Origin: Hippophae tibetana
Lineage: Eukaryota; Streptophyta; Magnoliopsida; Rosales; Elaeagnaceae
Length of the DNA: 64,000 bases
NCBI GenBank assembly: GCA_037013495.1
Contig: CM072810.1
Coordinates: 70,788,449 to 70,852,448 of the forward strand
Direction of reading: 5' to 3'
Part shown: piece by piece, positions 14,003-27,800 of the stretch
How the letters are laid out: each line of letters opens with the position of its first letter
How positions within the stretch are numbered: position 1 is the stretch's first letter
The notes under the pieces: model-generated
Databases searched by the model: none
What the model was told of the DNA's origin: nothing
The model's input: the letters and a program-made list of their open reading frames with translations, nothing else
Translations under genes and position numbers: made by a program

Positions 14003-14455
14003 GGATTGATTAAGCACATTTCACAACTAAATATCTCTACTAAGGTTGCATTAGATCTAGGGTTTTGTTGCTTATATATGAAAACAACAACCTTTTGAAG
14101 AGGAAGAACTAGTATAATTAATGAAAATGTTTTTTTACCAAGATTTGTACATTTCTTCCAAGGGTTCTTGATGCAATGCCTGGATTCGAGACATAAAAGG
14201 GAGTGATCATTATTTTTTGGCGTCAAAAGGTTGTGGTTTTAGGGACTTATTGATGTTGTTTTCGTGTGTGGATTTAATTTCGTAGTTATTTTTAAATCTC
14301 CGTCTCTTAGTCTTGTTCTTTATTTCTAAGCTCAATAAATCTTTGTTCTTCGTAAAAAAAATTGTAGGAAAAGGAAGATGGTTTCTACTTTTTATAGTAT
14401 TAAAAAAAGAACATTTGATAAATCAGAGTTCCTATTTTACGTAGCCATTACTTTT

Positions 14456-17400
14456 GACTCGGGTGTCGAAACTTTTAGTATAATAAATCAAATCGAGGAT
14501 TGTAACGATTCTTTTAATCAGAGCATGGATTGCAAAGAATATTATTTTTTGAAACCAAATTACACCGTTGACATCACATACCGAGAGTTTAAAATTTTCG
14601 TCGCAGCTAATCCGTTTTTTTTTGCTTCCGGTTTTTTCAATGCCACCGTAAGAGAGATTGAGTTACTTACCCCGAGTGTGTTTAAAAAAATTCTAAAGTT
14701 GTCAATATCCAACAAATATACTATGTATCATACAAAGATTCTCATGATCCTTCACAAGGGTTAGATTTGGAATATCAAATGGAAGGATTAATGTTGGAAG
14801 CAATTATTTTTGTTTTCTTTAATAATAGGCCTCTTATGTTTTGCGATTTTGTTTCTACTGAATTGTGGAATTTAATTTATCTTATTTATAATAAGTATTT
14901 TTATACTTTAATTATTTACGGATTGATTAAACACATTTAACAACTAAATATCTCTACTAAGGTTGCATTAGATCTACGGTTTTGTTGCTTATATAAGAAA
15001 ACAACAACCTTTTGAAGAAGGAAGAACTAGTATAATTAATGAAAATGTTTTTTTACCAAGATTTGTACATTTCTTCCAACGGTTCTCGATGGAATGCCTA
15101 GAGTCGACACATCAAAGGGAGTGATCATTATTTTTTGGCGTCAAATGGTTGGGGTGTTAGGGACTTATTGATCTTGTTTTCGTGTGTGGATTTAATTTGG
15201 TAGTTCTTCTTTAAATCTCCATCTCTTAGTCTTGATATTTTTTTCGATGCTCAATAAATCTTTGTTCTTCGTAAATAAAATTGTAGGAAAAGTAAGATGG
15301 TTTCTACTTTTTACAGTATTAAAAAAAGAACATTTGATAAATGAGAGTTCCTATTTTACAGGGCCATTACTTTTGACTCGGGTGTCGAAACTTTTAATAT
15401 AATAAATCAATTCAATTTTTTTTGTATCCGGTTTATTAAATGCCACCGTAAGAGCGATTGAGTTACTAACTAAGATTGTGTTTAAAAAAATTCTAAAGTT
15501 CTCAATATCCAATAAATATTCTATAGATCATACAAAGATTCTCATGATCCTTCACAAGGGTTAGATTTGGAATATCAAATGGAAGGATTAATGTTGGAAG
15601 CAATTGTTTTTGTTTTATTTAATTATAGGCCTTTTATGTTTTGCGATTTTGTTTCTACTAAATTGTGGAATTTAATTTGTCTTATTTATAATAAGCATTT
15701 TTATGCTTTAATTATTTACGGATTGATTAAGCACATTTCACCACTAAATATCTCTACTAAGGTTGCATTAGATCTAGGGTTTTGTTGCTTATAAAAGAAA
15801 ACAACAACCTTTTCAAGGAGGAAGAACTATTATAATTAATGCAAATGTTTTTTACCAAGATTTGTACATTTCTTCAAAGGGTTCTCGTTGGAATGCCTGG
15901 ATTCGACACATCAATGGGAGTGATCATTATTTTTTGGCGTCAAATGGTTGGGGTTTTAGGGACTTATTGATGTTGTTTTCGTGTGTGGATTTAATTTGGT
16001 AGTTCTTCTTTAAATCTCCATCTCTTAGTCTTGATATTTTTTTCTACGCTCAATAAATCTTTGTTCTTCGTAAATAAAATTGTAGGAAAAAGAAGATGGT
16101 TTTTACTTTTTACAGTATTAAAAAAAGAACATTTGATAAATTAGATTTCCTATTTTACACGGCCATTACTTTTGACTCGGGTGTCAAAACTTTTAATATA
16201 ATAAATCAATTCAAAGCTTGTAAATATTCCTATAATCAGAGCATGGATTCCTAAGAATATTATTTTTTGAAACCAAATTAAACCGTTTACATCACATACC
16301 GAGAGTTTAAAGTTTTCATCGCACCTATTCCGTTTTTTTTTGCTTTCGGCTTTTTCAATGTCACCGTAAGAGAGATTGAGTTACTTAAGCAGAGTGTGTT
16401 TAAAAAAATTATAAAGTTCTCAATATCCAACAAATATTCTATGTATCATACAAAGATTCTCATTATCCTTCACAAGGGATAGATTTGGAATATCAAATGG
16501 AAGGATTAATGTTGGAAGCAATGATTTTTGTTTTATTTAATTATAGGCCTCTTATGTTTTGCGATTTTGTTTCTACTAAATTGTGGAATTTAATTTGTCT
16601 TATTTATAATAAGTATTTTTATGCTTTTATTATTTACGGATTGATGAAGCACATTTCACAACTAAATATCCCATCTAAAGTTGCATTACATCAAGGGTTT
16701 TGTTGCTTATATAAGAAAACAACAACCTTTTGAAGGAGAAAGAACTAGTTTAATTAATGAAAATGTTTTTTACCAAGCTTTGTATATTTCTTCCAAGGGT
16801 TCTCGATGGAATGCCTGGATTTGACACATCAAAGGGAGTGATCATTATTTTTTGGCGTCAAAAGGTTGGGGTTTTAGGGACTTATTGATGTTGTTTTCGT
16901 GTGTAGATTTAATTTTGTAGTTCTTTTTTAGAACTCCATCTCTGTCTCTTGATCTTTATTTCTAAGCTCAATAAATCTTTGTTCTTTGTAAATAAAATTG
17001 TAGGAAAAAGAAGACGGTTTCTACTTTTTACAGTATTAAAAAAAGAACATTTGATAAATCAGAGTTCCTATTTTACACGGCCATTACTTTTGACTCGGGT
17101 GTGGAAACTTTTAGTATAATAAATCAAATCGAAGATTGTAACGATTCCTTTAATCAGAGCATGGATTCCAAAGAATATTATTTTTTGAAACCAAATTACA
17201 CCGTTTACATCACATATCGAGAGTTTAAAATTTTCGTCACACCTATTCCGTTTTTTTTTTGCTTCCGGTTTTTTCAATGCCACCGTAAGAGCGATTGAGT
17301 TACTTACCCAGAGTGTGTTTGAAAAAAATTCTAAAGGTCTCAATATCCAACAAATATTTTATAGATCATACAAAGATTCTCATGATCCATCACAAGGGTT

Positions 17401-20400
17401 AGATTTGGAATATCAAATGGAAGGATTAATGTTGGATGCAATTATTTTTGTTTTATTTAATTATGGGCCTCTTATGTTTTGCGATTTTGTTTCTATTGAA
17501 TTGTGGAATTTAATTTTTCTTATTTATAATAAGTATTTTAATGCTTTAATTATTTAGGGATTGATTAAGCACATTTCACAACTAAATATCTCTACTAAGG
17601 TTGCATTAGATCTAGGGTTTTTTTGATTATATAAGAAAACAACAACCTTTTGAAAGAGGAAGAACTACTATAATATATGAAAATGTTTTTTACCAAGATT
17701 TGTACATTTCTTCCAAGGGTTGTCGATGGAATGCCTGGATTTGACACATCAAAGGGAGTGATCATTATTTTTTGGCGTCAAATGGTTGGGGTTTTAGGGA
17801 CTTATTGATGTTGTTTTCGTGTGTGGATTTAATTTGGTAGTTCTTCTTTAAATCTCCATCTCTTAGTCTTGATATTTTTTTCTACGCTCAATAAATCTTT
17901 GTTCTTCGTAAATAAATTTGTAGGAAAAGGAAGATGGTTTCTACTTTCTACAGTATTAAAAAAAGAACATTTGATAAATCAGAGTTCCTATTTTACACGG
18001 CCATTACTTTTGTGTCGGGTGTCAAAACTTTTAATATAATAAATCAAATCGAAGCTTGTAAAGATTCCTATAATCAGAACATGGATTCCTAAGAATATTA
18101 TTTTTTGAAACTAAATTACACCGTTTACATGACCTACCGAGAGTTTAAAATTTTCATCGCACCTATTCCGTTTTTCTTTTGCATCCGGTTTATTAAATGC
18201 CACTGTAAGAGCGATTAAGTTACTAACCAAGATTGTGTTTAAAAAAATTCTAAAGTTGTCAATATCCAACAAATATACTATGTATCATACAAAATTTCTC
18301 ATGATCCTTCACAAGGGTTAGATTTGGAATATCAAATGGAAGGATTTATGTTGGAAGCAATTATTTTTGTTTTCTTTAATTATAGGCCTCTTATGTTTTG
18401 CGATTTTGTTTCTACTGAATTGTGGAATTTAATTTATCTTATTTATAATAAGTATTTTTATGCTTTAATTATTTACGGATTGATTAAGCACATTTCACAA
18501 CTAAATATCTCTACTAAGGTTGCATTAGATCTAGGGTTTTGTTGCTTATATAAGAAAACAACAACCTTTTGAAGGAGGAAGAACTAGTATAATTAATAAA
18601 AATGTTTTATTACCAAGATTTGTACATTTCTTCCAAGGGTTCTCGATGTAATGCCTGGATTCGACACATCAAAGGGAGTGATCATTATTTTTTGGCATCA
18701 AATGGTTGGGGTGTTAGGGACTTATTGATGTTGTTTTCGTGTGTGGATTTAATTTGGTAGTTCTTCTTTAAATCTCCATCTCTTAGTCTTGATCGTTTTT
18801 TCTACGCTCAATAAATCTTTCTTCTTCGTAAATAAAATTGTAGGAAAAGGAAGATGGTTTCTACTTTTTATAGTATTAAAAAAAGAACATTTGATAAATC
18901 AGAGTTCGTATTTTACAGGGCCATTACTTTTGACTCGGGTGTCGAAACTTTTAATATAATAAATCAATTCAATTTTATTTGTATCCGGTTTATTAAATGC
19001 CACCGTAAGAGCGATTGAGTTACTAACTAAGATTGTGTTTAAAAAATTCTAAAGTTGTCAATATCCAAGAAATATTCTATAGATCATACAAAGAATCTCA
19101 TGATCTTTCACAAGGGTTAGATTTGGAATATCAAATGGAAGGATTAATTTTGGAAGCAATTATTTTTGTTTTTTTTAATTATGGGCCTCTTATGTTTTGC
19201 GATTTTGTTTCTACTCAATTGTGGAATCTAATTTTTCTTATTTATAATAATTATTTTTATGCTTTAATTATTTACGGATTGATTAAGCACATTTCACAAC
19301 TAAATATCTCTACTAAGGTTGCATTAGATCTAGGGTTTTGTTGCTTATAAAAGAAAACAACAACCTTTTGAAGGAGGAAGAACTAGTATAATTAATGCAA
19401 ATGTTTTTTACCAAGATTTGTACATTTCTTCAAAGGGTTCTCGTTGAAATGCCTGGTTTCGACACATCAAAGGGAGTGATCATTATTTTTTGGCGTCAAA
19501 TGGTTGGGGTTTTAGGGACTTATTGATGTTGTTTTCGTGTATGGATTTAATTTGGTAGTTCTTCTTTAAATCTCCATCTCTTAGTCTTGATATTTTTTTC
19601 TACGTTCAATAAATCTTTGTTCTTCGTAAATAAAATTGTAGGGAAAAGAATATGGTTTCTACTTTTTACAGTATTAAAAAAAGAACATTTGATAAATTAG
19701 AGTTCCTATTTTACACGGCCATTACTTTTGACTCGGGTGTGGAAACTTTTAGTATAATAAATCAAATGGAAGATTGTAACGATTCCTTTAATCAGAGCAT
19801 GGATTCCAAAGAATATTATTTTTTGAAACCAAATTACACCGTTTACATCACATATCGAGAGTTTAAAATTTTCGTCGCACCTATTCCGTTTTTTTTTGCT
19901 TCCGGTTTTTTCAAGGCACCCTAAGAGCGATTGAGTTACTAAACAAGGGTGTGTTTAAAAAAAATTCAAAAGGTCTCAATATCCAAAAAATATTCTATAG
20001 ATCATACAAAGATTCTCATGATCCTTCACAAGGGTTAGTTTTGGAATATCAAATGGAAGGATTAATGTTGGAAGCAATTTTTTTTGTTTTATTTAATTAT
20101 GGGCCTCTTATGTTTTGCGATTTTGTTTCTACTGAATTGTGGAATTTATAATAAGTATTTTTATGCTTTAATTATTTAGGGATTGATTAAGCACATTTCA
20201 CAACTCAATATCTCTACTAAGGTTGCATTAGATCTAGGGTTTTGTTGCTTATATATGAAAACAACAACCTTTTGAATGAGGAAGAACTAGTATAATTAAT
20301 GAAAATGTTTTTTTACCAAGATTTGTACATTTCTTCCAAGGGTTCTTGATGCAATGCCTGGATTCGAGACATAAAAGGGAGTGATCATTATTTTTTGGCG

Positions 20401-22355
20401 TCAAAAGGTTGTGGTTTTAGGGACTTATGATGTTGTTTTCGTGTGTGGATTTAATTTCGTAGTTATTTTTAAATCACCGTCTCTTAGTCTTGTTCTTTAT
20501 TTCTAAGCTCAATAAATCTTTGTTCTTCGTAATAAAAATTGTAGGAAAAGGAAGATGGTTTCTACTTTTTATAGTATTAAAAAAAGAACATTTGATAAAT
20601 CAGAGTTCCTATTTTACATAGCCATTACTTTTGACTCGGGTGTCCAAACTTTTAATATAATAAATCAATTCAAAGCTTGTAAAGATTCCTATAATCAGAG
20701 CATGGATTCCTAAGAATATTATTTTTTGAAAACAAATTACACCGTTTACATCACATACCGAGAGTTTAAAATTTTCGTCGCACCTATTCCGTTTTTTTTT
20801 GTTTCCGGTTTCTTCACTGCCACCTAAGAGCGATTGAGTTACTAACCAAGAGTGTGTTTAAAAAAAATTCTAAAGGACTCAATATCCAACAAATATTTTA
20901 TAGATCATACAAAGATTCTCATGATCCTTCAGAAGGGTTAGTTTTGGAATATCAAATGGAAGGATTAATGTTGGAAGCAATTATTTTTGTTTTATTTAAT
21001 TATGGGCCTCTTATGTTTTCCGATTTTGTTTCTACTGATTTGTGGAATTTAATTTTTCTTATTTATAATAAGTTATTTTATGCTTTAATTATTTACGGAT
21101 TGATTAAGCACATTTCACAACTAAATATCCCTACTAAGGTTGCATTAGATCTAGGGTTTTGTTGCTTATATAAGAAAACAACAACCTTTTGAAGGAGGAC
21201 AAACTAGTATAATTAATGAAAATGTCTTTTACCAAGATTTGTACATTTCTTCCAAGGGTTCTTGATGGAATGCCTGGAATCGACACATCAAAGGGAGTGA
21301 TCATTATTTTTTGGCGTCAAAAGGTTGGGGTTTTAGGGACTTATTGATGTTGTTTTCGTGTGTGGATTTAATTTGGTAGTTCTTCTTTAAATCTCCATCT
21401 CTTAGTCTTGATCTTTATTTCTACGCTCAAGAAATCTTTGTTCTTCGTAAATAAAATTGTAGGTAAAGGAAGATGGTTTCTACTTCTTACAGTATTAAAA
21501 AAAGAACATTTGATAAATTAGAGTTCCTATTTTACACAGCCATTACTTTTGACTCGGGTGTCAAAACTTTTAGTATAATAAATCAAATCGAAGCTTGTAA
21601 AGATTCCTATAATCAGAGCATGGATTCCTAAGAATATTATTTTTTGAAACCAAATTACACCGTTTACATCACATACCGAGAGTTTAAATTTTTCGTCGCA
21701 CCTATTCCGTTTTTTTTTTCGCTTCCGATTTTCTCAATGCCGCCGTAAGAGAGATTGTGTTACTAACCCAGAGTGTGTTTAAAAAAATTGTGAAGTTCTC
21801 AATATCCAACAATTATTCTATGTATCATACAAAGATTCTCATGATCCTTCACACGGGCTAGATTTGGAATATCAAATGGAAGGATTAATGTTGGAAGCAA
21901 TTATTTTTATTTTATTTAATTATGGGCCTCTTATGTTTTGCGATTTTGTTTCTATGAATTATGGAATTTAATTTGTCTTATTTATAATAAGTATTTTTAT
22001 GCTTTAATTATTTACGGATTGATTAAGCACATTTCACAACTAAATATCCCTACTAAGGTTGCATTACATCTAGGGTTTTGTTGCTTATATAAGAAAACAA
22101 CAACCTTTTGAAGGACGAAGAAGTAGTATAATTAATGAAAATGTTTTTTTACCAAGATTTGTACATTTCTTCCAAGGGTTCTTGATGGAATGCCGGGATT
22201 CGACACATCAAAGAGAGTGATCATTATTTTTTGGCGTCAAAAGGTTGGGGTTTTAGGGACTTATTGATGTTGTTTTCGTGTGTGGATTTAATTTGGTAGT
22301 TATATTTAAATCACCATCTCTTAGTCTTGATCTTTATTTCTAAGCTCAATAAATC
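14456..22355 (+). repeat. Sub-array C: heterogeneous monomers (M18 part to M26)
   Basis: Monomer starts are 14342, 15261, 16060, 16978, 17898, 18818, 19616, 20519 and 21437. M19 and M23 are the last two monomers of the 800-bp deletion form. M24 (19616-20518) is 903 bp because about 14 bp is lost between two ATTTATA-like words near 20147. The rest are 918-920 bp. The monomers differ visibly from one another and show no clear higher-order period, except that 14490-15560 closely matches 7565-8635 (offset 6925 bp). Confidence 0.82.
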
Positions 22356-24875
22356 TTGGTTCTTCGTAAATCAAATTGTAGGAAAAGGAAGATGGTTTCT
22401 ACTTTTTACAGTATTAAAAAAAGAACATTTGATAAATTAGAGTTCCTATTTTACACGGCCATTACTTTTGACTCGGGTGTCGAAACTTTTAGTATAATAA
22501 ATCAAATCGCAGCTTGTAAAGATTCCTATAATCAGAGCATGGATTCCTAAGAATATTATTTATTGAAACCAAATTACACCATTTACATCACATACCGAGA
22601 GTTTAAAATTTTGGTCGCACCTATTCTGTTTTTTTTTTCGCTTACGGTTTTTTCAATGCCGTCGTAAGAGCGATTCAGTTACTAACCCAGAGTGTGTTTA
22701 AAAAAATTGTGAAGTTCTTAATATCCAACAAATATTCTATACATCACACAAAGATTGTCATGATCCTTCACAAGGGCTAGATTTGGAATATCAAATGGAA
22801 GGATTAATGTTGGAAGCAATTATTTTTATTTTATTTAATTATGGGCCTCTTATGTTTTGCGATTTTGTTTCTATGAATTGTGGAATTTAATTTGTCTTAT
22901 TTATAATAAGTATTTTTATGCTTTAATTAGGGGTTTTAGGGACTTATTGATGTTGTTTTCGTGTGTGGATTTAATTTCGTAGTTGTATTTTAAATCTCTC
23001 TCTCTTAGTCTTGATCTTTATTTCTAAGCTCGATAAATCTTTGTTCTTCGTAAAACAAATTGTAGGAAAAGGAAGATGGTTTCTACTTTTTACAGTATTA
23101 AAAAAAGAACATTTGATAAATTAGAGTAACTATTTTACACGGCCATTACTTTTGACTCGGGTGTCGAAACTTTTAGTATAATAAATCAAATCGCAGCTTG
23201 TAAAGATTCCTATAATCAGAGCATGGAATCCTAAGAATATTATTTTTTGAAACCAAATTACACCGTTTACATCACATACCAAGAGTTTAAATATTTCGTC
23301 GCACCTATTCCGTTTTTTTTTCGCTTCCGGTTTTCTCAATGCCGCCGTAAGAGAGATTGAGTTACTAACCTAGAGTGTGTTTAAAAAAATTGTGAAGTTC
23401 TCAATATCCAACAAATATTCTATACATCACACAAAGATTCTCATGATCCTTCACAAGGGCTAGATTTGGAATATCAAATGGAAGGATTAATGTTGGAAGC
23501 AATTATTTTTATTTTATTTAATTATGGGCCTCTTATGTTTTGCGATTTTGTTTCTATGAATTGTGGAATTTAATTTGTCTTATTTATAATAAGTATTTTT
23601 ATGCTTTAATTATTTACGGAATGATTAAGCACATTTCAAAACTAAATATCCCTACTAAGGTTGCATTACATCTAGGGTTTTGTTGCTTATATAAGAAAAC
23701 AACAACCTTTTGAAGGAGGAAGAACTAGTACAATTAATGAAAATGTTTTTTACCAAGATTTGTACATTTCTTCCCAGGGTTCTTGATGGAATGCCTGGAT
23801 TCGACACATCAAAGGGAGGGATCATTATTTTTTGGCGTCAAAAGGTTGGGGTTTTAGGGACTTATTGATGTTGTTTTCGTGTGTGGATTTAATTTGGTAG
23901 TTATATTTTAAATCTCCATCTCTTAGTCTTGATCTTTATTTCTAAGCTCGATAAATCTTTGTTCTTCGTAAAACAAATTGTAGGAAAAGGAAGATGGTTT
24001 CTACTTTTTACAGTATTAAAAAAAGAACATTTGATAAATTAGAGTAACTATTTTACACGGCCATTACTTTTGACTCGGGTGTCGAAACTTTTAGTATAAT
24101 AAATCAAATCGCAGCTTGTAAAGATTCATATAATCAGAGCATGGAATCCTAAGAATATTATTTTTTGAAACCAAATTACACCGTTTACATCACATACCGA
24201 GAGTTTAAATATTTCGTCGCACCTATTCTGTTTTTTTTTCGCTTCCGGTTTTCTCAATGCCGCCGTAAGAGAGATTGAGTTACTAACCCAGAGTGTGTTT
24301 AAAAAAATTGTGAAGTTCTCAATATCCAACAAATATTCTATACATCACACAAAGATTCTCATGATCCTTCACAAGGGCTAGATTTGGAATATCAAATGGA
24401 AGGATTAATGTTGGAAGCAATTATTTTTATTTTATTTAATTATGGGCCTCTTATGTTTTGCGATTTTGTTTCTATGAATTGTCCAATTTAATTTGTCTTA
24501 TTTATAATAAGTATTTTTATGCTTTAATTATTTACGGATTGATTAAGCACATTTCACAACTAAATATCCCTACTAAGGTTGCATTACATCTAGGGTTTTG
24601 TTGCTTATATAAGAAAACAACAACCTTTTGAAGGAGGAAGAACTAGTACAATTAATGAAAATGTTTTTTACCAAGATTTTTACATTTCTTCCCAGGGTTC
24701 TTGATGGAATGCCTGGATTCGACACATCAAAGGGAGGGATCATTATTTTTTGGCGTCAAAAGGTTGGGGTTTTAGGGACTTATTGATGTTGTTTTCGTGT
24801 GTGGCTTTAATTTGGTAGTTATATTTTAAATCTCCATCTCTTAGTCTTGATCTTTATTTCTAAGCTCAATAAATC
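22356..24875 (+). repeat. Sub-array D: monomers M27-M29, including a 684-bp deleted unit
   Basis: Monomer starts are 22356, 23040 and 23958. M27 is only 684 bp. Near 22929 the sequence jumps from GCTTTAATTA directly to GGGGTTTTAGGG, losing about 235 bp that include the TATATAAG block. M28 and M29 are 918 bp and close to each other. From here on the unit carries TTTCTATGAATTGTGG where earlier ones read TTTCTACTGAATTGTGG, a 2-bp loss that shortens the long frame. Confidence 0.85.
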
Positions 24876-27800
24876 TTTGTTCTTCGTAAAAAAAATTGTA
24901 GGAAAAGGAAGATGGTTTCTACTTTTTACAGTATTAAAACAAGAATATTTGATAAATTAGAGTTCCAATTTTACACGGCCATTACTTTTGACTCGGGTGT
25001 CGGAACTTTTATTATAATAAATCAAATCGAAGCTTGTAAAGATTCCTATAATCAGAGCATGAATCCTAAGAATATTATTTTTTGAAACCAAATTACACCG
25101 TTTACATCACATACCGAGAGTTTAAAATTTTCGTTGCACCTATTCTGTTTTTTTTTTGCTTACGATTTTTTCAATGTCACCGTAAGAGCGATTCAGTTAC
25201 TAACCAAGAGTGTGTTTAAAAAAAATTCTAAAGGTCTCAATATCCAACAAATATTCTATAGATCACACAAAGATTCTCACGATCCTTCACAAGGGCTAGA
25301 TTTGGAATATCAAATGGAAGGATTAATGTTGGAAGCAATAATTTTTATTTTATTTAATTATGGGCCTCTTTTGTTTTGCGATTTTGTTTCTATGAATTGT
25401 GGAATTTAATTTGTCTTATTTATAATAAGTATTTTTATGCTTTAATTATTTACGGATTGATTAAGCACATTTCACAACTAAATATCCCTACTAAGGTTGC
25501 ATTACATCTAGGGTTTTGTTGCTTATATAATAAAACAACAACCTTTCGAAGGAGGAAGAACTAGTACAATTAATGAAAATGTTTTTTACCAAGATTTGTA
25601 CATTTCTTCCCAGGGTTCTTGATGGAATGCCTGGATTCGACACATCAAAGGGAGGGATCATTATTTTTTGGCGTCAAAAGGTTGGGGTTTTAGGGACTTA
25701 TTGATGTTGTTTTCGTGTGTGGATTTAATTTCGTAGTTGTATTTTAAATCTCTCTCTCTTAGTCTTGATCTTTATTTCTAAGCTCACTAAATCTTTGTTC
25801 TTCGTAAAAAAAATTGTAGGAAAAGGAAGATGGTTTCTACTTTTTACAGTATTAAAACAAGAATATTTGATAAATTAGAGTTCCAATTTTACACGGCCAT
25901 TACTTTTGACTCGGGTGTCGGAACTTTTATTATAATAAATCAAATCGAAGCTTGTAAAGATTCCTATAATCAGAGCATGCAATCCTAAGAATATTATTTT
26001 TTGAAACCAAATTACACCGTTTACATCACATACCGAGAGTTTAAAATTTTCGTTGCACCTATTCTGTTTTTTTTTTGCTTACGATTTTTTCAATGCCACC
26101 GTAAGAGCGATTCAGTTACCAACCAAGAGTGTGTTTAAAAAAAATTCTAAAGGTCTCAATATCCAACAAATATTCTATAGATCACACAAAGATTCTCACG
26201 ATCCTTCACAAGGGCTAGATTTGGAATATCAAATGGAAGGATTAATGTTGGAAGCAATTATTTTTATTTTATTTAATTATGGGCCTCTTTTGTTTTGCGA
26301 TTTTGTTTCTATGAATTGTGGAATTTAATTTGTCTTATTTGTAATAAGTATTTTTATGCTTTAATTATTTACGGATTGATTAAGCACATTTCACAACTAA
26401 ATATCCCTACTAAGGTTGCATTACATCTAGGGTTTTGTTGCTTATATAAGAAAACAACAACCTTTTGAAGGAGGAAGAACTAGTACAATTAATGAAAATG
26501 TTTTTTACCAAGATTTGTACATTTCTTCCCAGGGTTCTTGATGGAATGCCTGGATTCGACACATCAAAGGGAGGGATCATTATTTTTTGGCGTCAAAAGG
26601 TTGGGGTTTTAGGGACTTATTGATGTTGTTTTCGTGTGTGGATTTAATTTCGTAGTTGTATTTTAAATCTCTCTCTCTTAGTCTTGATCTTTATTTCTAA
26701 GCTCACTAAATCTTTGTTCTTCGTAAAAAAAATTGTAGGAAAAGGAAGATGGTTTCTACTTTTTACAGTATTAAAACAAGAATATTTGATAATTTAGAGT
26801 TCCAATTTTACACGGCCATTACTTTTGACTCGGGTGTCGGAACTTTTATTATAATAAATCAAATCGAAGCTTGTAAAGATTCCTATAATCAGAGCATGCA
26901 ATCCTAAGAATATTATTTTTTGAAACCAAATTACACCGTTTACATCACATACCGAGAGTTTAAAATTTTCGTCGCACCTATTCTGTTTTGTTTTTTTGCT
27001 TACGATTTTTTCAATGCCACCGTAAGAGCGATTCAGTTACTACCCAAGAGTGTGTTTAAAAAAAAATCTAAAGGTCTCAATATCCAACAAATATTCTATA
27101 GATCACACAAAGATTCTCACGATCCTTCAGAGGGGCTAGATTTGGAATATCAAATGGAAGGATTAATGTTGGAAGCAATTATTTTTATTTTATTTAATTA
27201 TGGGCCTCTTTTGTTTTGCGATTTTGTTTCTATGAATTGTGGAATTTAATTTGTCTTATTTATAATAAGTATTTTTATGCTTTAATTATTTACGGATTGA
27301 TTAAGCACATTTCACAACTAAATATCCCTACTAAGGTTGCATTACATCTAGGGTTTTGTTGCTTATATAAGAAAACAACAACCTTTTGAAGGAGGAAGAA
27401 CTAGTACAATTAATGAAAATGTTTTTTACCAAGATTTGTACATTTCTTCCCCGGGTTCTTGATGGAATGCCTGGATTCGACACATCAAAGGGAGGGATCA
27501 TAATTTTTTTGCGTCAAAAGGTTGGGGTTTTAGGGACTTATTGATGTTGTTTTCGTGTGTGGATTTAATTTCGTAGTTGAATTTTAAATCTCTCTCTCTT
27601 AGTCTTGATCTTTATTTCTAAGCTCACTAAATCTTTGTTCTTCGTAAAAAAAATTGTAGGAAAAGGAAGATGGTTTCTACTTTTTACAGTATTAAAACAA
27701 GAATATTTGATAAATTAGAGTTCCAATTTTACACGGCCATTACTTTTGACTCGGGTGTCGGAACTTTTATTATAATAAATCAAATCGAAGCTTGTAAAGA

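Larger units (their letters stand above)
9180..14490 (+). repeat. Trimeric higher-order repeat, tandem duplication of a 2634-bp block
   Basis: Monomer starts 9993, 10790 and 11708 recur at 12627, 13424 and 14342, each exactly 2634 bp later. Copy 1 runs from about 9180 to 11813 and copy 2 from about 11814 to 14447, with similarity reaching about 14490. The monomer lengths inside are 797, 918 and 919 bp. Long stretches are identical in both copies, including the longest open frames of the array (10826-11368 and 13460-14002). I saw only scattered single-base changes, such as GGTTCC versus GGCTCC just after the ATG of those frames. Confidence 0.9.
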
